A stretch of 64,000 bases of DNA from Moheibacter sediminis. Lineage in GTDB: Bacteria; Bacteroidota; Bacteroidia; Flavobacteriales; Weeksellaceae. The DNA is taken from the NCBI RefSeq assembly GCF_900176425.1, contig NZ_FWXS01000005.1, positions 1 through 64,000 on the forward strand. The letters are read 5' to 3'. The notes under the pieces are model-generated. The model made no database searches and was not told the origin of the DNA. It worked only from the letters and a program-made list of their open reading frames with translations. This document shows positions 8,148-16,590 of this stretch, piece by piece. Positions within the stretch are counted from its first letter, which is position 1. Each line of letters begins with the position of its first letter. The translations under genes and the position numbers were made by a program.

Positions 8148-8490
8148 CTTAAATACTAATACAATAAACAGTCATCAACAGCTGCTTTCATTTATATTTT
8201 TGAATAAATCTCCACATCATTTTTTCAAATTTGGCATACGGTTTAAAGTTTATAAACCTTTAAACATGCAATATCTTCTGCCGGAATGATTGTTTCACGA
8301 TGGCTGAATTTTTTTCAACCCTTTTCAAAAGAGACCAAATTTTGTGAAGTTAATTAACAAATAGATATATTTGTACTAACCAAACTAACTAGATTATTAC
8401 TTCTTTAATGAGGATATACCCATTAGGGTTTTTGTTTGCTATTGATTTAGGCGAGTAGATTTTTTTAATTAACCTATAAACTAATTATTA
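8148..8490. other. Intergenic region with the promoter and long leader of the TPR-AraC gene
   Basis: No gene is visible here. The downstream half holds the promoter at 8342-8373 and a leader of roughly 110 nt before the ATG at 8491. No clear terminator for the cupin gene is seen. Confidence 0.4.
8342..8373 (+). promoter_or_regulatory. Bacteroidota-type promoter for the TPR-AraC regulator
   Basis: A -33 TTG (8342-8344) and a -7 TATATTTG (8366-8373) are 21 bp apart, close to the usual 19-20. Confidence 0.55.
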
Positions 8491-10143
8491 ATGAAAATTT
8501 ACACATTAGCCTTCGTACTGGCACTTTTTGGTGTCGTTTTATCTGCACAGGAACTTACCAAATCAGATGAAGAATTTAATCTAATTTATGACAAAATAGC
8601 AATCGAAATCGCTGGTAAAGAACCAAATGTTGCTCTAAACAAAGCAGATTCGCTTTACTTGCAATCAGAAACCAATTACCAAAAATTCAAATCTCTGATG
8701 CTAAAAGCACATGTATATGCGCAAATAGGAGAATTGCAACCTAGTATTGAAGCTGCAAAAAAAGCAGAAATACTTGTGAGTGAAACAAATTTTCATTCCT
8801 GGCAAGCACGTATTTCCGGATTTATATCTACTCAGTACAGGGTAAGTGGTCTTTATAGTGAGGCTAAAAAATATTTAGACAAAACATTTAATCATAGTAA
8901 GAAAATTAAATCAGATTCGGAATCGGCGCGGATTCAAAGCTTTATTTATCAGGAAAAGGCAGACATATCTAAACAAGAAAAAGATTATCCACAAGCTATA
9001 GCTTATTTTAGAGAGAGTGGTAAAATACTTGAAAAATTTCCTAAAGATAACAAGACCAATTATTATCTTCTCTCAACCAATTATGCATATTTGGGAGACG
9101 CTTTTTTCTTAAATCATGTCTATGATTCAGCTCTCGTATATTATAATAAAGCAAATGAAAACTTATCATTATCTCAGTATGATGACCCAAAGTTTAAAAG
9201 TTATATACTTATGGGACTAGGGAAATTAGATGTTATCAATAAGAATGAAGATAGTGGGAGCGCTAAAATTAAACAAGCGTTGATGTTTGCGGATGAGGCG
9301 GGATCATTGGCTGTAAAAGAAGGTGCAAATCAAGCACTTTCACACTATTACTATGAAAAAAAGGACAGCATCAACTCAAACTATCAAACGTACGTTCAAC
9401 GGACCATTGAAGCTGTAAAGCAAATTTCTGAAGTAAAGCAAAAGGCAGCAGATTACTCTTTGCAGATAGCCAATAAAGAAAAAGAAGACATTCTTAATCG
9501 CTCTGCAATATATTTCATCATAGTTAGTTTCTTCTTGGTAGTGGGCACTATAATTTTTGTACGGTATAGAAACAAGAAAAAACATGAATTTTCACTTTAC
9601 CAGAAAGCCATAAATGAATTACGCGAATCTAAAATTGTCATGGAGGAATATATTTTAGATGAGGAAATCGAAGTGTCATCGCCTCAAGAGTTGGAGAAAT
9701 TACTTGTAGAGACAGGGATTGATTCTAAAAAGAAAGATTTATTATCAAAAGAAACCGAAGAATTTTTGATGAGGAAATTAGAAAAATTTGAAAGAGGCAT
9801 AAAATTCACAGACAAGAATATGTCTGTATCTATGCTTAGCGAAATTTTAAATACAAATTCAAAATATCTCAACTATATTATTACTAAAAACAGAAATAAA
9901 AACTTCAATCAGTACATAAATCATTTAAGGATTAATTATATTATCCAGAAGATTCAAAGTTCGCCTGAATATCTACATTACAAAATTAGTAGCATGGCAG
10001 AAGAATGTGGATTTTCATCTCATGGAAAATTTACCGAAGCTTTCAAGAAAGAAATTGGCATCAATCCTTCCGCTTTTATTGAATTTATGATTACAGAACA
10101 CAAAAAAAATAACCTCAAAATGGAAGATTTGAATTGGGATTAA
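8491..10143 (+). CDS. TPR sensor with C-terminal AraC-type DNA-binding domain
   Basis: This 550-residue membrane-spanning one-component regulator has a Sec signal (MKIYTLAFVLALFGVVLSAQ) and periplasmic TPR-like helices (about 25-320). A membrane helix lies near 337-356 (IYFIIVSFFLVVGTIIFV), followed by a cytosolic linker and a C-terminal AraC/XylS helix-turn-helix (about 440-540). Typical AraC signatures are SVSMLSEILNTNSKYLNYII and KISSMAEECGFSSHGKFTEAF followed by GINPSAF. Such proteins are frequent in Flavobacteriia near secreted-protein loci. This one lies directly upstream of the secreted paralogue array and may control it, but that is inference from position only. Confidence 0.92.
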   Translation: MKIYTLAFVLALFGVVLSAQELTKSDEEFNLIYDKIAIEIAGKEPNVALNKADSLYLQSETNYQKFKSLMLKAHVYAQIGELQPSIEAAKKAEILVSETNFHSWQARISGFISTQYRVSGLYSEAKKYLDKTFNHSKKIKSDSESARIQSFIYQEKADISKQEKDYPQAIAYFRESGKILEKFPKDNKTNYYLLSTNYAYLGDAFFLNHVYDSALVYYNKANENLSLSQYDDPKFKSYILMGLGKLDVINKNEDSGSAKIKQALMFADEAGSLAVKEGANQALSHYYYEKKDSINSNYQTYVQRTIEAVKQISEVKQKAADYSLQIANKEKEDILNRSAIYFIIVSFFLVVGTIIFVRYRNKKKHEFSLYQKAINELRESKIVMEEYILDEEIEVSSPQELEKLLVETGIDSKKKDLLSKETEEFLMRKLEKFERGIKFTDKNMSVSMLSEILNTNSKYLNYIITKNRNKNFNQYINHLRINYIIQKIQSSPEYLHYKISSMAEECGFSSHGKFTEAFKKEIGINPSAFIEFMITEHKKNNLKMEDLNWD

Positions 10144-10218
10144 GATAATTTTCGACTTCTTAAAAATTTATTTCCATCAATTTTTAAGAATCTGATTATT
10201 AGTTATTTAATATCATAT

Positions 10219-10267
10219 AATTCCTTCCCGATTTCCAGAAATCAGGAAGGAATTCATTTTTTTTTTT
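10219..10267 (+). terminator. Strong terminator after the TPR-AraC gene
   Basis: AATTCCTTCC (10219-10228) and GGAAGGAATT (10245-10254) form a perfect 10-bp stem, extended inward by GATTTC/GAAATC, followed by an 11-nt T run. Confidence 0.85.
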
Positions 10268-10398
10268 CAATTATACCCAAATACATTTGCTTCAGAATTG
10301 TGATAGAGATATCGTCAATTGAAAAGATTTAAAATTTTTAAGATATCTATTTTGCTTGGTTATAAAGCAGGTAGTTTTAGTTTAGTTAGTTTAGTGAT

Positions 10399-10429
10399 GG
10401 GAGTCACTTCAAAAGGACTCCCTTCTTTT
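10399..10429 (+). terminator. Stem-loop with T-rich tail
   Basis: GGGAGTC (10399-10405) and GACTCCC (10416-10422) pair perfectly around a 10-nt loop, and TTCTTTT follows. There is no gene directly upstream, so it may end a short non-coding transcript. Confidence 0.55.
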
Positions 10430-10491
10430 ATGGGAAGTTCAATTTTTAAATCATAGAAAAATACACAGATAAACCAAAACCTATGAATGTA

Positions 10492-10528
10492 AACCTCCCA
10501 ATTTTTAAAAGATTGGGAAGGTTTTCTT
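10492..10528 (+). terminator. Stem-loop with T-rich tail
   Basis: AACCT plus CCCAAT (10492-10502) pairs with ATTGGG and AGGTT (10512-10523), with one bulged A. TTTTCTT follows. It has terminator shape without an obvious gene upstream. Confidence 0.55.
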
Positions 10529-10591
10529 AGAAAGACCAGAAAGAAAGTCAACCTTGTGTTGACGGATTTAGATTAATACCCTAATACCTTG

Positions 10592-10620
10592 AACCGTCTT
10601 ATTCGTAAGACGGTTTGTTT
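10592..10620 (+). terminator. 10-bp stem with TTCG tetraloop
   Basis: AACCGTCTTA (10592-10601) pairs perfectly with TAAGACGGTT (10606-10615) around a TTCG tetraloop. The tail TTGTTT is only weakly T-rich. It could be a terminator or a structured 5' leader of the 10658 gene, whose ATG lies 42 bp after the stem. Confidence 0.5.
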
Positions 10621-10657
10621 AAAAACAAAACCTAATAACTGAAACTATAGAAAATTT

Positions 10658-10927
10658 ATGAAACATATCGATCATTTTGAAGCGGATGTGTGGAGTAATC
10701 AGAGAGAGAAACGTAGAAATTACGTTAGGTTCCTTCTTAAAGATGCTTGGATAATTGGAAAGACTAAGAAAGAAGTGCTGACCTTTCTCGGAGATGAAGG
10801 AAATTATTATCCGGAAAACAGATGGACTTACCTCATAAAAGAAACTTGGTGGTTCGGAAATATATTTCTTGCATTCTATTTTGAAGAGGATGAAGTCAGT
10901 AAAGTAAAAATTGAAAGAAAAAAATAA
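10658..10927 (+). CDS. Small hypothetical protein (possible BamE/SmpA-like fold)
   Basis: This 89-residue cytoplasmic protein has no signal peptide and an aromatic-rich second half. The pattern of a helix containing GKTKKEVLTFLG, then WTYLI, then FYFEEDEVSKVKI resembles the two-helix/three-strand BamE/SmpA fold. In that fold a G-x-[ST]-x-x-[ED]-V-x-x-x-LG motif precedes W-x-Y and a strand ending in a V-x-x-[VI] pair. That family link is a guess from pattern only, with no lipoprotein signal to support an outer-membrane role. Confidence 0.65.
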   Translation: MKHIDHFEADVWSNQREKRRNYVRFLLKDAWIIGKTKKEVLTFLGDEGNYYPENRWTYLIKETWWFGNIFLAFYFEEDEVSKVKIERKK

Positions 10928-10938
10928 ATATGAAAATT

Positions 10939-11021
10939 AAAAGAGAATAGGCGCCTGAGTAAAACGACCAAACCTTATCCAACCAAATAAGACTATGAAA
11001 CTTGGGCTCCCTATTCTTTTT
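10939..11021 (+). repeat. Long-range inverted repeat closing a ~60-nt insert
   Basis: AAAAGAGAATAGG (10939-10951) can pair with CCTATTCTTTTT (11010-11021), leaving one extra nucleotide, followed by further A/T. The inner arms GCGCC and GGGCTCC also pair in part. It could be a large terminator for the 10658 gene or a structured leader of the next gene, whose likely ATG is at 11092. Confidence 0.4.
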
Positions 11022-11091
11022 AAAAAAAATCTTTGTGAACCGAAACCAACCAAATATAATCCTACAAACTAGCTGCTGTTTGACTCAAAAC

Positions 11092-11670
11092 ATGCAGTTA
11101 GTTTGTGTTTTATTATTGATGCTATTTCCGGTTATTTTACTTGCAGAAACTGAAAAAGATTCTTTATACACAGAACAGACAGAGCAAGCTGAAATTAAAA
11201 ATAAGTCAGCCACACTGTTTATTGTAAAAGGAACTCTCGTAACCAATCTTGATCAGGTAAAGGGAAATATCTCCATCAATGAGACGAAGCCCTCTGCAAG
11301 AGAAAATAACTATGCTTCACAAAAGGCTTCTCCACTTACAAAAAGGACTAAAAAAGAAAAAATTCCTCCTGCTGCAGAACAGGAAACAGAAAATACTAGC
11401 AATTCACAAACAAAAATACTTCCTGCCGGGCAAAATGGAAAGTCTCTGTTGGGTGATTACAAGAAACATGCGGTAGCTATTGCAATTTCATTAGCTAAAA
11501 ATGAGCAAAGAAATTATGCATACAGTATATCGTTAAATGAAACCTGTGTTTCTTCTTATTCATTGGATATTCATCGTCAGAAAAAAAATACCTACAGTTC
11601 ATTTTTCTTTTTTCCGAAAAATGAACTTTTAGATTTCTCTCAAGGCATTCGCCCTCCACCAACAGTATAA
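11092..11670 (+). CDS. Secreted protein of unknown function at the head of the surface-protein array
   Basis: The frame is open from TTG at 11002, but the ATG at 11092 gives a proper signal peptide (MQLVCVLLLMLFPVILLAE). I prefer this start, giving about 192 residues. The mature part is polar and low in complexity (Lys/Glu/Thr/Ser/Gln), probably disordered, and ends in a distinctive GIRPPPTV tail after a phenylalanine run. No known domain is seen. It precedes the ten QVGIGT-type genes by 115 bp, on the same strand, and may be a small accessory component or regulatory exported peptide of that locus. Confidence 0.6.
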   Translation: MQLVCVLLLMLFPVILLAETEKDSLYTEQTEQAEIKNKSATLFIVKGTLVTNLDQVKGNISINETKPSARENNYASQKASPLTKRTKKEKIPPAAEQETENTSNSQTKILPAGQNGKSLLGDYKKHAVAIAISLAKNEQRNYAYSISLNETCVSSYSLDIHRQKKNTYSSFFFFPKNELLDFSQGIRPPPTV

Positions 11671-11785
11671 AATATCTTCTGATCTTTTTCTGAGAATTTT
11701 CACTATAAGAAGCCTGCAATTAAATATTGCGGATATAAATTGTATTACCCTTTTTTAATTTTAACAATCTAAAAATCAAATTATT

Positions 11786-12574
11786 ATGAAAAAATCTTTT
11801 TACACATTCAGTTTTGTACTATTGATCACACCATTATTTGGTCAGGTAGGCGTAGGCACAGTAAATCCACAGGCAAGCTTTCACGTGGACGGAGCCGCAG
11901 ATAATCCCGAAACAGGTGCTCCGGATGCATCAGCTCAAGCAAATGATATTGTCATAACAGAAACCGGAAGAATAGGGATAGGAACTATTGCACCCGATAC
12001 CAGATTGGAGATCAATAATGGCACAACAAATGGTGCGATTAAAATAGTAGATGGAACAGAAGGAGAAGATAAAATCCTTGTAAGTGATGCCGATGGTGTA
12101 GGGACCTGGCAGGAATCTTCAGCTACAAAGCCGGCAATATTAGGGACTTATCCTAGTCCAAGCATGACCGTTGATTCAGGAGGTGCAGGAACTACAAAAT
12201 ATAGCGGAACAAGTATTACTCTCACTCGGGGTAAATGGATTGTAACTGCAGGTCTGACAATCGGTTATTTAAACACGGTCACTACTAAAAAGTGGCTGCA
12301 TGCATACCTGTCCAGCGCCACAGGAAGTGTTCAGGCAGTAGGATTTACAAATCTTGGTGCATCAGCAAATAACTCTGCTTATGCCGGGTCTGTAGTAAAT
12401 GGGGGTGGTCCAAGTACGCATCAGATATATAATTTCTTGACGGGAAGCTCTGTAATTGAGGTTACTCAACCTAGTGTTACAGTCTATCTTTTAATAGAAA
12501 ATTTTCCGGTTGGGGATTGGAGATACAGCTCCGACGCATGGGAAAACTATTTTTATGCAATACCGGTAAACTAA
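11786..12574 (+). CDS. Secreted QVGIGT-type surface protein, paralogue 1
   Basis: This 262-residue protein has a Sec signal (MKKSFYTFSFVLLITPLFG) followed by two short tail-fibre-like repeats: QVGVGTVNPQASFHVDG and RIGIGTIAPDTRLEI. Its C-terminal module (about 115-262) is beta-rich and Ser/Thr/Gly-rich, with a jelly-roll-like alternation (GKWIVTAGLTIGYL, VTVYLLIENFPVGDW). No T9SS sorting tail is visible. It resembles paralogue 3 in the N-terminal part (HVDGAADNP-type segment) and differs from it in the C-terminal part. It is the first gene of a plus-strand array ending at 22733. Confidence 0.85.
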   Translation: MKKSFYTFSFVLLITPLFGQVGVGTVNPQASFHVDGAADNPETGAPDASAQANDIVITETGRIGIGTIAPDTRLEINNGTTNGAIKIVDGTEGEDKILVSDADGVGTWQESSATKPAILGTYPSPSMTVDSGGAGTTKYSGTSITLTRGKWIVTAGLTIGYLNTVTTKKWLHAYLSSATGSVQAVGFTNLGASANNSAYAGSVVNGGGPSTHQIYNFLTGSSVIEVTQPSVTVYLLIENFPVGDWRYSSDAWENYFYAIPVN

Positions 12575-12648
12575 AAAAGTATATAGAAAAAATATAACAA
12601 ACAAAATTTTGTAGTTCATTATTAAACACATCAATTTAATAGACATCA

Positions 12649-13488
12649 ATGATGAAAAAAACACTTTATTCTTTTATTTTGCTGACGGTGATTTCATTTT
12701 CATTCGGGCAGGTAGGTATCGGCACTGACACACCAGACCCATCATCTATGCTAGATGTGGAATCTACTACCCACGGAGTCTTGTTTCCTCGTATGACAAC
12801 CGCCCAGCGGGACGCAATAACTGCTCCGGCAAACGGTTTACAAATTTACAATACGGATTCTGATTGTATCAATATCTACAGTACAACGGATACCAAATGG
12901 AATGCCTTCTGTTCTACCGTTGAAACATCTGTTCCCACAGTAGCATCCATCACTCCTGTGTTTTTAGGATTCAGGGTTACTGACCAGATAATGGACACTA
13001 ATAATGTGAGATACAATATTCCTTTTGACCGGGTTGACTATAATTCACTTACGGCATTAGGAGGAAGCTATGACTCGACAACTGGTGGTTTTACGCTTTC
13101 TCCTGGCTTGTACCAGGTCAGCTATGGGTTGATGCCGCTTGCATATGAGCTTACTCTTTTGGATAATGCCAACACAAATTCGGCTGAAGTATTTTTGGCG
13201 TCTTTTGAAAATACGTCGGGAAATACAGCCGGATCAGAAATTTATGGCTTTTCGATGGGTAATATCAAAGGTGCAGGTAATGGAGTTAGTTATAATTTAG
13301 CACTGCAAAATACTTTTTACTTTCAAACCACAACTACTCAGACTTTTTATTTGAAAGGTAAATTTTTCCAGGGTGTAGGAGGAATGCTTACCACCAATAG
13401 GGTTACATACGGGGCTTCCTCTTATGACAAGGTACATTTAAATAATTTCATAGCAATTAACCTCATCAGTATAGACAGTTCTCTTTAA
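12649..13488 (+). CDS. Secreted QVGIGT-type surface protein with C1q/TNF-like C-terminal domain, paralogue 2
   Basis: This 279-residue protein has a signal peptide, then the constant module QVGIGTDTPDPSSMLDVES and FPRMTTAQRDAI, then IYNTDSDCI. The C-terminal domain (about 105-279) has the C1q/TNF jelly-roll signature: FDRVDYN, then Y-D-S-T-x-G-G-F-T-L-S-P-G-L-Y-x-V-S-Y, ending in hydrophobic strands. C1q-like modules trimerise and bind ligands at cell surfaces. Two consecutive ATGs (12649 and 12652) are both usable. Confidence 0.85.
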   Translation: MMKKTLYSFILLTVISFSFGQVGIGTDTPDPSSMLDVESTTHGVLFPRMTTAQRDAITAPANGLQIYNTDSDCINIYSTTDTKWNAFCSTVETSVPTVASITPVFLGFRVTDQIMDTNNVRYNIPFDRVDYNSLTALGGSYDSTTGGFTLSPGLYQVSYGLMPLAYELTLLDNANTNSAEVFLASFENTSGNTAGSEIYGFSMGNIKGAGNGVSYNLALQNTFYFQTTTTQTFYLKGKFFQGVGGMLTTNRVTYGASSYDKVHLNNFIAINLISIDSSL

Positions 13489-13579
13489 ACTTTAAAGTTA
13501 CTATAGTCTAAGTGGAGAAGATAATTCTGTAAAATTTCAATCATTTATTTAAACCTAATTAATAATCAATACCTAAAAA

Positions 13580-14308
13580 ATGAAAAAACAAATTTGTATA
13601 GCTGTGGCGCTGTTAATGTCAGGTGCCGCGTTGAAAGCTCAGGTGGGAATCAATACAGAAAATCCTCAGGGAATTTTACATGTTGACGGATCAGCAGACA
13701 ATCCAATAACAGGTACACCTGATGCAATCCAGCAAAGCAATGATTTTGTAATAATGCCGGAAGGAAAAGTAGGGGTTGGAACTGTAAATCCGGAAACTAA
13801 ACTACATATTCTCGGCAACAGCACTGACTCTCCGGTTATTGTGGATGGGCTTTTAAATCAATCCGTTACCGGAAGTTATGCCAACGTAATTATAGACAAC
13901 AACACAGGAGAACTGTATAAAGGAGTGACGGCATCTAAACCCTTTTATTACACGAAATATACCTTATCGAATGTAAAAATGGATTGGGTAGCAAATTTTG
14001 ATACCAAAATAGACACCAATAAATATACCGTAGTCGTTGTGGGATGTAGCTTCAATGTAGGGATAAGTACCTTTTTTAATTCTGGTAATTATTTCTTTCA
14101 ATCCCAAAATGTGTTTAGTTATAAAAGCGGAGGGACGTGGCGTTTGACTGCTGACTTTCCTAATATCTCAACCCTTCAAAATCTTAATGGAACTTGGGTA
14201 ATATATGTATTAATCATGGAAAACAACCAGGTGACCCAGCTGCCGGACATAACAGTAAATATGGGAGGTTCAGAAAACGGTTCTGTTCCAGCGTCCCCTG
14301 TTCCTTAG
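13580..14308 (+). CDS. Secreted QVGIGT-type surface protein, paralogue 3
   Basis: This 242-residue protein has a signal peptide ending ALKAQ, then QVGINTENPQGILHVDGSADNP and KVGVGTVNPETKLHILG, the same double N-terminal repeat as paralogue 1. The C-terminal region (about 120-242) is unrelated to its neighbours and is predicted beta-strand. It lacks a visible sorting domain. A 91-bp spacer separates it from paralogue 2. Confidence 0.85.
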   Translation: MKKQICIAVALLMSGAALKAQVGINTENPQGILHVDGSADNPITGTPDAIQQSNDFVIMPEGKVGVGTVNPETKLHILGNSTDSPVIVDGLLNQSVTGSYANVIIDNNTGELYKGVTASKPFYYTKYTLSNVKMDWVANFDTKIDTNKYTVVVVGCSFNVGISTFFNSGNYFFQSQNVFSYKSGGTWRLTADFPNISTLQNLNGTWVIYVLIMENNQVTQLPDITVNMGGSENGSVPASPVP

Positions 14309-14383
14309 GTAAAGACTTACTGCAGGTACAGATTTATATAAATTAATAATAAATAAAAATAATTTTTAATCAATACATAACAA

Positions 14384-15019
14384 ATGAAAAAGCAAATCAT
14401 TTTATTGGCGGCCTTCCTTATCACGGGGGTTGCAGTTAAAGCACAGGTAGGTGTCGGGACAGATGACCCGAAATCTACTTTGGAAATCGTAGGTGAAACA
14501 ACATCGACAGTAGCGGACGGAGTTCTAGTACCCCGTTTCACGGTAACGGAACTTTCTGTAAAGGACGGAGCTTATGGTGCAGACCAGAACGGAGCTTTGG
14601 TATTTGTAACCTCAGGAGTGGGTTCTGCCGGGAAAACTTCTGAGATCACAGGGCCGGGATTCCACTATTATGACAACGCAACTTCCAAATGGATAGCCGT
14701 AGGAGGCGGAGGGTCTTCAGCTCCGGCAGTTTATCAGAATATATTGGGAGAATCAGTTATGGTAAACGCAGCAAGTTATAACGCCTTACCAACAGATTAT
14801 TTGATCAGAACAACCTTCAGTTCTTCGGTATCTGTAACGCTGCCAAATGCTGATGCATCCAATAAAGGAAAAATGTACGTAGTGTACAATAATAATACGG
14901 CTGCTTCTACAGTGACAGTTGTTTCCAATTCAGTATTGGGTACGTCGACAATGTCAATCAACAGAGGAAAATTCTTCGTAAGTGATGGTGCTAACTGGGT
15001 AGGTGTTACTTACAATTAA
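14384..15019 (+). CDS. Secreted QVGIGT-type surface protein, paralogue 4
   Basis: This 211-residue protein has a signal peptide ending AVKAQ, then QVGVGTDDPKSTLEIVG and a LVPRFTV segment in place of the usual LPPRMTT. The C-terminal module (about 110-211) runs YLIRTTFSSSVSVTLPNAD, then GKMYVVYNNN and a closing WVGVTYN. This resembles the beta-sandwich tips of phage tail fibres (polar residues, alternating Thr/Val, a V-x-L-P turn). Confidence 0.85.
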   Translation: MKKQIILLAAFLITGVAVKAQVGVGTDDPKSTLEIVGETTSTVADGVLVPRFTVTELSVKDGAYGADQNGALVFVTSGVGSAGKTSEITGPGFHYYDNATSKWIAVGGGGSSAPAVYQNILGESVMVNAASYNALPTDYLIRTTFSSSVSVTLPNADASNKGKMYVVYNNNTAASTVTVVSNSVLGTSTMSINRGKFFVSDGANWVGVTYN

Positions 15020-15044
15020 TGTTTAATTATTAACCTATAAAAAA

Positions 15045-15768
15045 ATGAAAAAAAACAAGCATATTTATAGCAACATTGTTATTGCTTACCGTAAAACTGT
15101 CAGCTCAGGCCTATAGTAATTCGGAAGTACAGCCAAACCTAACGGACAGTAATGTCTTTTTAGACGCGAGCAGCAACTTCAATAGTTCGGCCAACGGATC
15201 TCACAGTTTAGGGAAAGGGTTGGTTTTTCCTGACACAGATTTAACTCAATTCGAGTTTGACATGACCTTAGCAGACGGTATTTATTTCCCATCTTATTTT
15301 GACGGTATGGTAGTTTATAACGTAGGTAACGGGAATACGATGACAGGAGGTGACAACCCAACCGCCCCCAGTGCAGTAACTCCCGGCTTTTATTACTTTT
15401 CCAACCCGAATGGAACAACTAACGGAAACGTTGCCGACGGTGTATGGTTACCATTAGGAAGCGGCGGAAGTTCCCAGGTACAGATCGGAACTACGGAAAG
15501 CATTACCAATTTGGTATTGGCAGGCGAGCCGGTATATGCTATCAAAGGAACATTTACGGCTGACGGTACTACCACTTCTGCTACATTGGCTAATCCGGCA
15601 GGAATGACAAGCTTGTACAGGATAACTATTTACAAAGATGGTGCGGTTTACGGTACCGGCGTTTATTCTTATGACAAATCCAACGGGCAGGCCTATACAG
15701 GGAACCCCGGAGTATCTGTGGTATATCCTGCAGGTGAATACGAATACACAATGGAATATCTGAAATAA
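15045..15768 (+). CDS. Secreted surface protein, paralogue 5; start codon out of frame because of an A8 tract
   Basis: The expected start is ATG 15045, followed by eight A residues. With seven A the frame would read MKKTSIFIATLLLLTVKLSAQ, a perfect signal peptide joined to the 230-residue open frame that continues to TAA at 15766-15768. With the eight A present, translation stops after 23 codons. The only in-frame start is a TTG at 15076, leaving a stub of a signal (MLLLTVKLSAQ) without basic residues. The mature part carries YSNSEVQPNLTDSNVF rather than QVGIGT, then FYYFSNPNG, and a beta-rich C-terminus ending GEYEYTMEYLK. It could be phase-variable, rescued by slippage, or a sequence error in a homopolymer. 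Confidence 0.75.
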
Positions 15769-15783
15769 CAAGCTAAATAACTC

Positions 15784-15816
15784 AATATTCTGCGACTCAG
15801 GCCGCAGAATATTTTT
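15784..15816 (+). terminator. Terminator splitting the surface-protein array
   Basis: AATATTCTGCG (15784-15794) pairs perfectly with CGCAGAATATT (15803-15813), with an 8-nt loop and T-rich tail. It ends the first transcription unit (paralogues 1-5). Confidence 0.85.
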
Positions 15817-15872
15817 AATCAACCAACAAAATATATACAGCCAAACCTATATCAATAGCCTAAATCTAAAAA

Positions 15873-16565
15873 ATGAAAAAACAGATCCTAATGATAATCC
15901 TGTTTATGACAGGCATTATCTTACAAGCACAGGTCGGTGTCGGAACGGAAAATCCTGTACTTGCAGCCATACTGGAAGTGAAATCAACTGAGAAAGGATT
16001 TCTGCCTCCCCGTATGACTACCGAACAACGTGATGCTATAAATGAGGGTAACCCGGCCGGCGGCTTGGTTATTTACAATACAGACGCTCATTGCCTTCAA
16101 TACTGGAATACTGTAAAGTGGGTTTCTTTTTGTGAAGAAAATAGTACTTCAGGAAAATTTACCTATTGGGTAGATGATGAAGATATAGAAAACGATGCCA
16201 AATATTTATATATAGAAAACGGAACCAATGAAGATTTTTCAGGGAATCTTTTTGTTTATCATGATATATGGTTTTTTCCATATTCTACAGTTCCTTACAT
16301 AATAGATGGGGAAACAGGCTCTTCCTGGGGAACCTCCAGGTCACTTTACAAATTAGGGGTTTATTCGATCCCTGCCGGTGAGACCATTCGTCTAAAAGTA
16401 GAGCTTCGCCCTCAGTCGGCGCAAACTGAATGGCTTCCTACGAGTTCTGCAACTGTCCATAGAAAAGATAATTTGAAATTATCCAGATCCGTGGTTGTTG
16501 CAAATGACGAAGCCCCTGTAGAAACTGTCTTGCCGGTAAACTTAAGTTGTTACGGTCCAAACTAA
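15873..16565 (+). CDS. Secreted QVGIGT-type surface protein, paralogue 6
   Basis: This 230-residue protein has a signal (MKKQILMIILFMTGIILQAQ), then the constant module VGVGTENP, AAILEVKSTEKGFLPPRMTT, EQRDAIN, LVIYNTDAHCLQYWN and WVSFCE. The unique C-terminal region (about 95-230) contains FTYWVDDEDIENDAKYLY and IPAGETIRLKVELRP and ends VLPVNLSCYGPN. It is the first gene after the internal terminator, so it may have its own promoter. Confidence 0.85.
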   Translation: MKKQILMIILFMTGIILQAQVGVGTENPVLAAILEVKSTEKGFLPPRMTTEQRDAINEGNPAGGLVIYNTDAHCLQYWNTVKWVSFCEENSTSGKFTYWVDDEDIENDAKYLYIENGTNEDFSGNLFVYHDIWFFPYSTVPYIIDGETGSSWGTSRSLYKLGVYSIPAGETIRLKVELRPQSAQTEWLPTSSATVHRKDNLKLSRSVVVANDEAPVETVLPVNLSCYGPN

Positions 16566-16590
16566 ATTATATTAAACTATTTAACATAAA

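Larger units (their letters stand above)
10268..10657. other. Gene-free stretch with three further stem-loops
   Basis: No convincing coding sequence is seen; a 63-residue minus-strand frame (10360-10551) is just the complement of the hairpins. The region contains three separate hairpins (10399-10429, 10492-10528, 10592-10620), listed individually. It may carry non-coding RNAs or the remains of deleted genes with their terminators. Confidence 0.4.

Noticed and set aside
10360-10551. 63-residue minus-strand frame in the hairpin region
   Set aside because: It consists largely of the complement of two stem-loops and has no recognisable motif.
10939-11021. Known riboswitch class
   Set aside because: A CTGAG motif is present but none of the other conserved TPP or related elements; only a generic inverted repeat remains.
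11002-11091. TTG start adding 30 residues to the secreted protein at 11092
   Set aside because: The extension would bury the signal peptide; the ATG gives a normal one.
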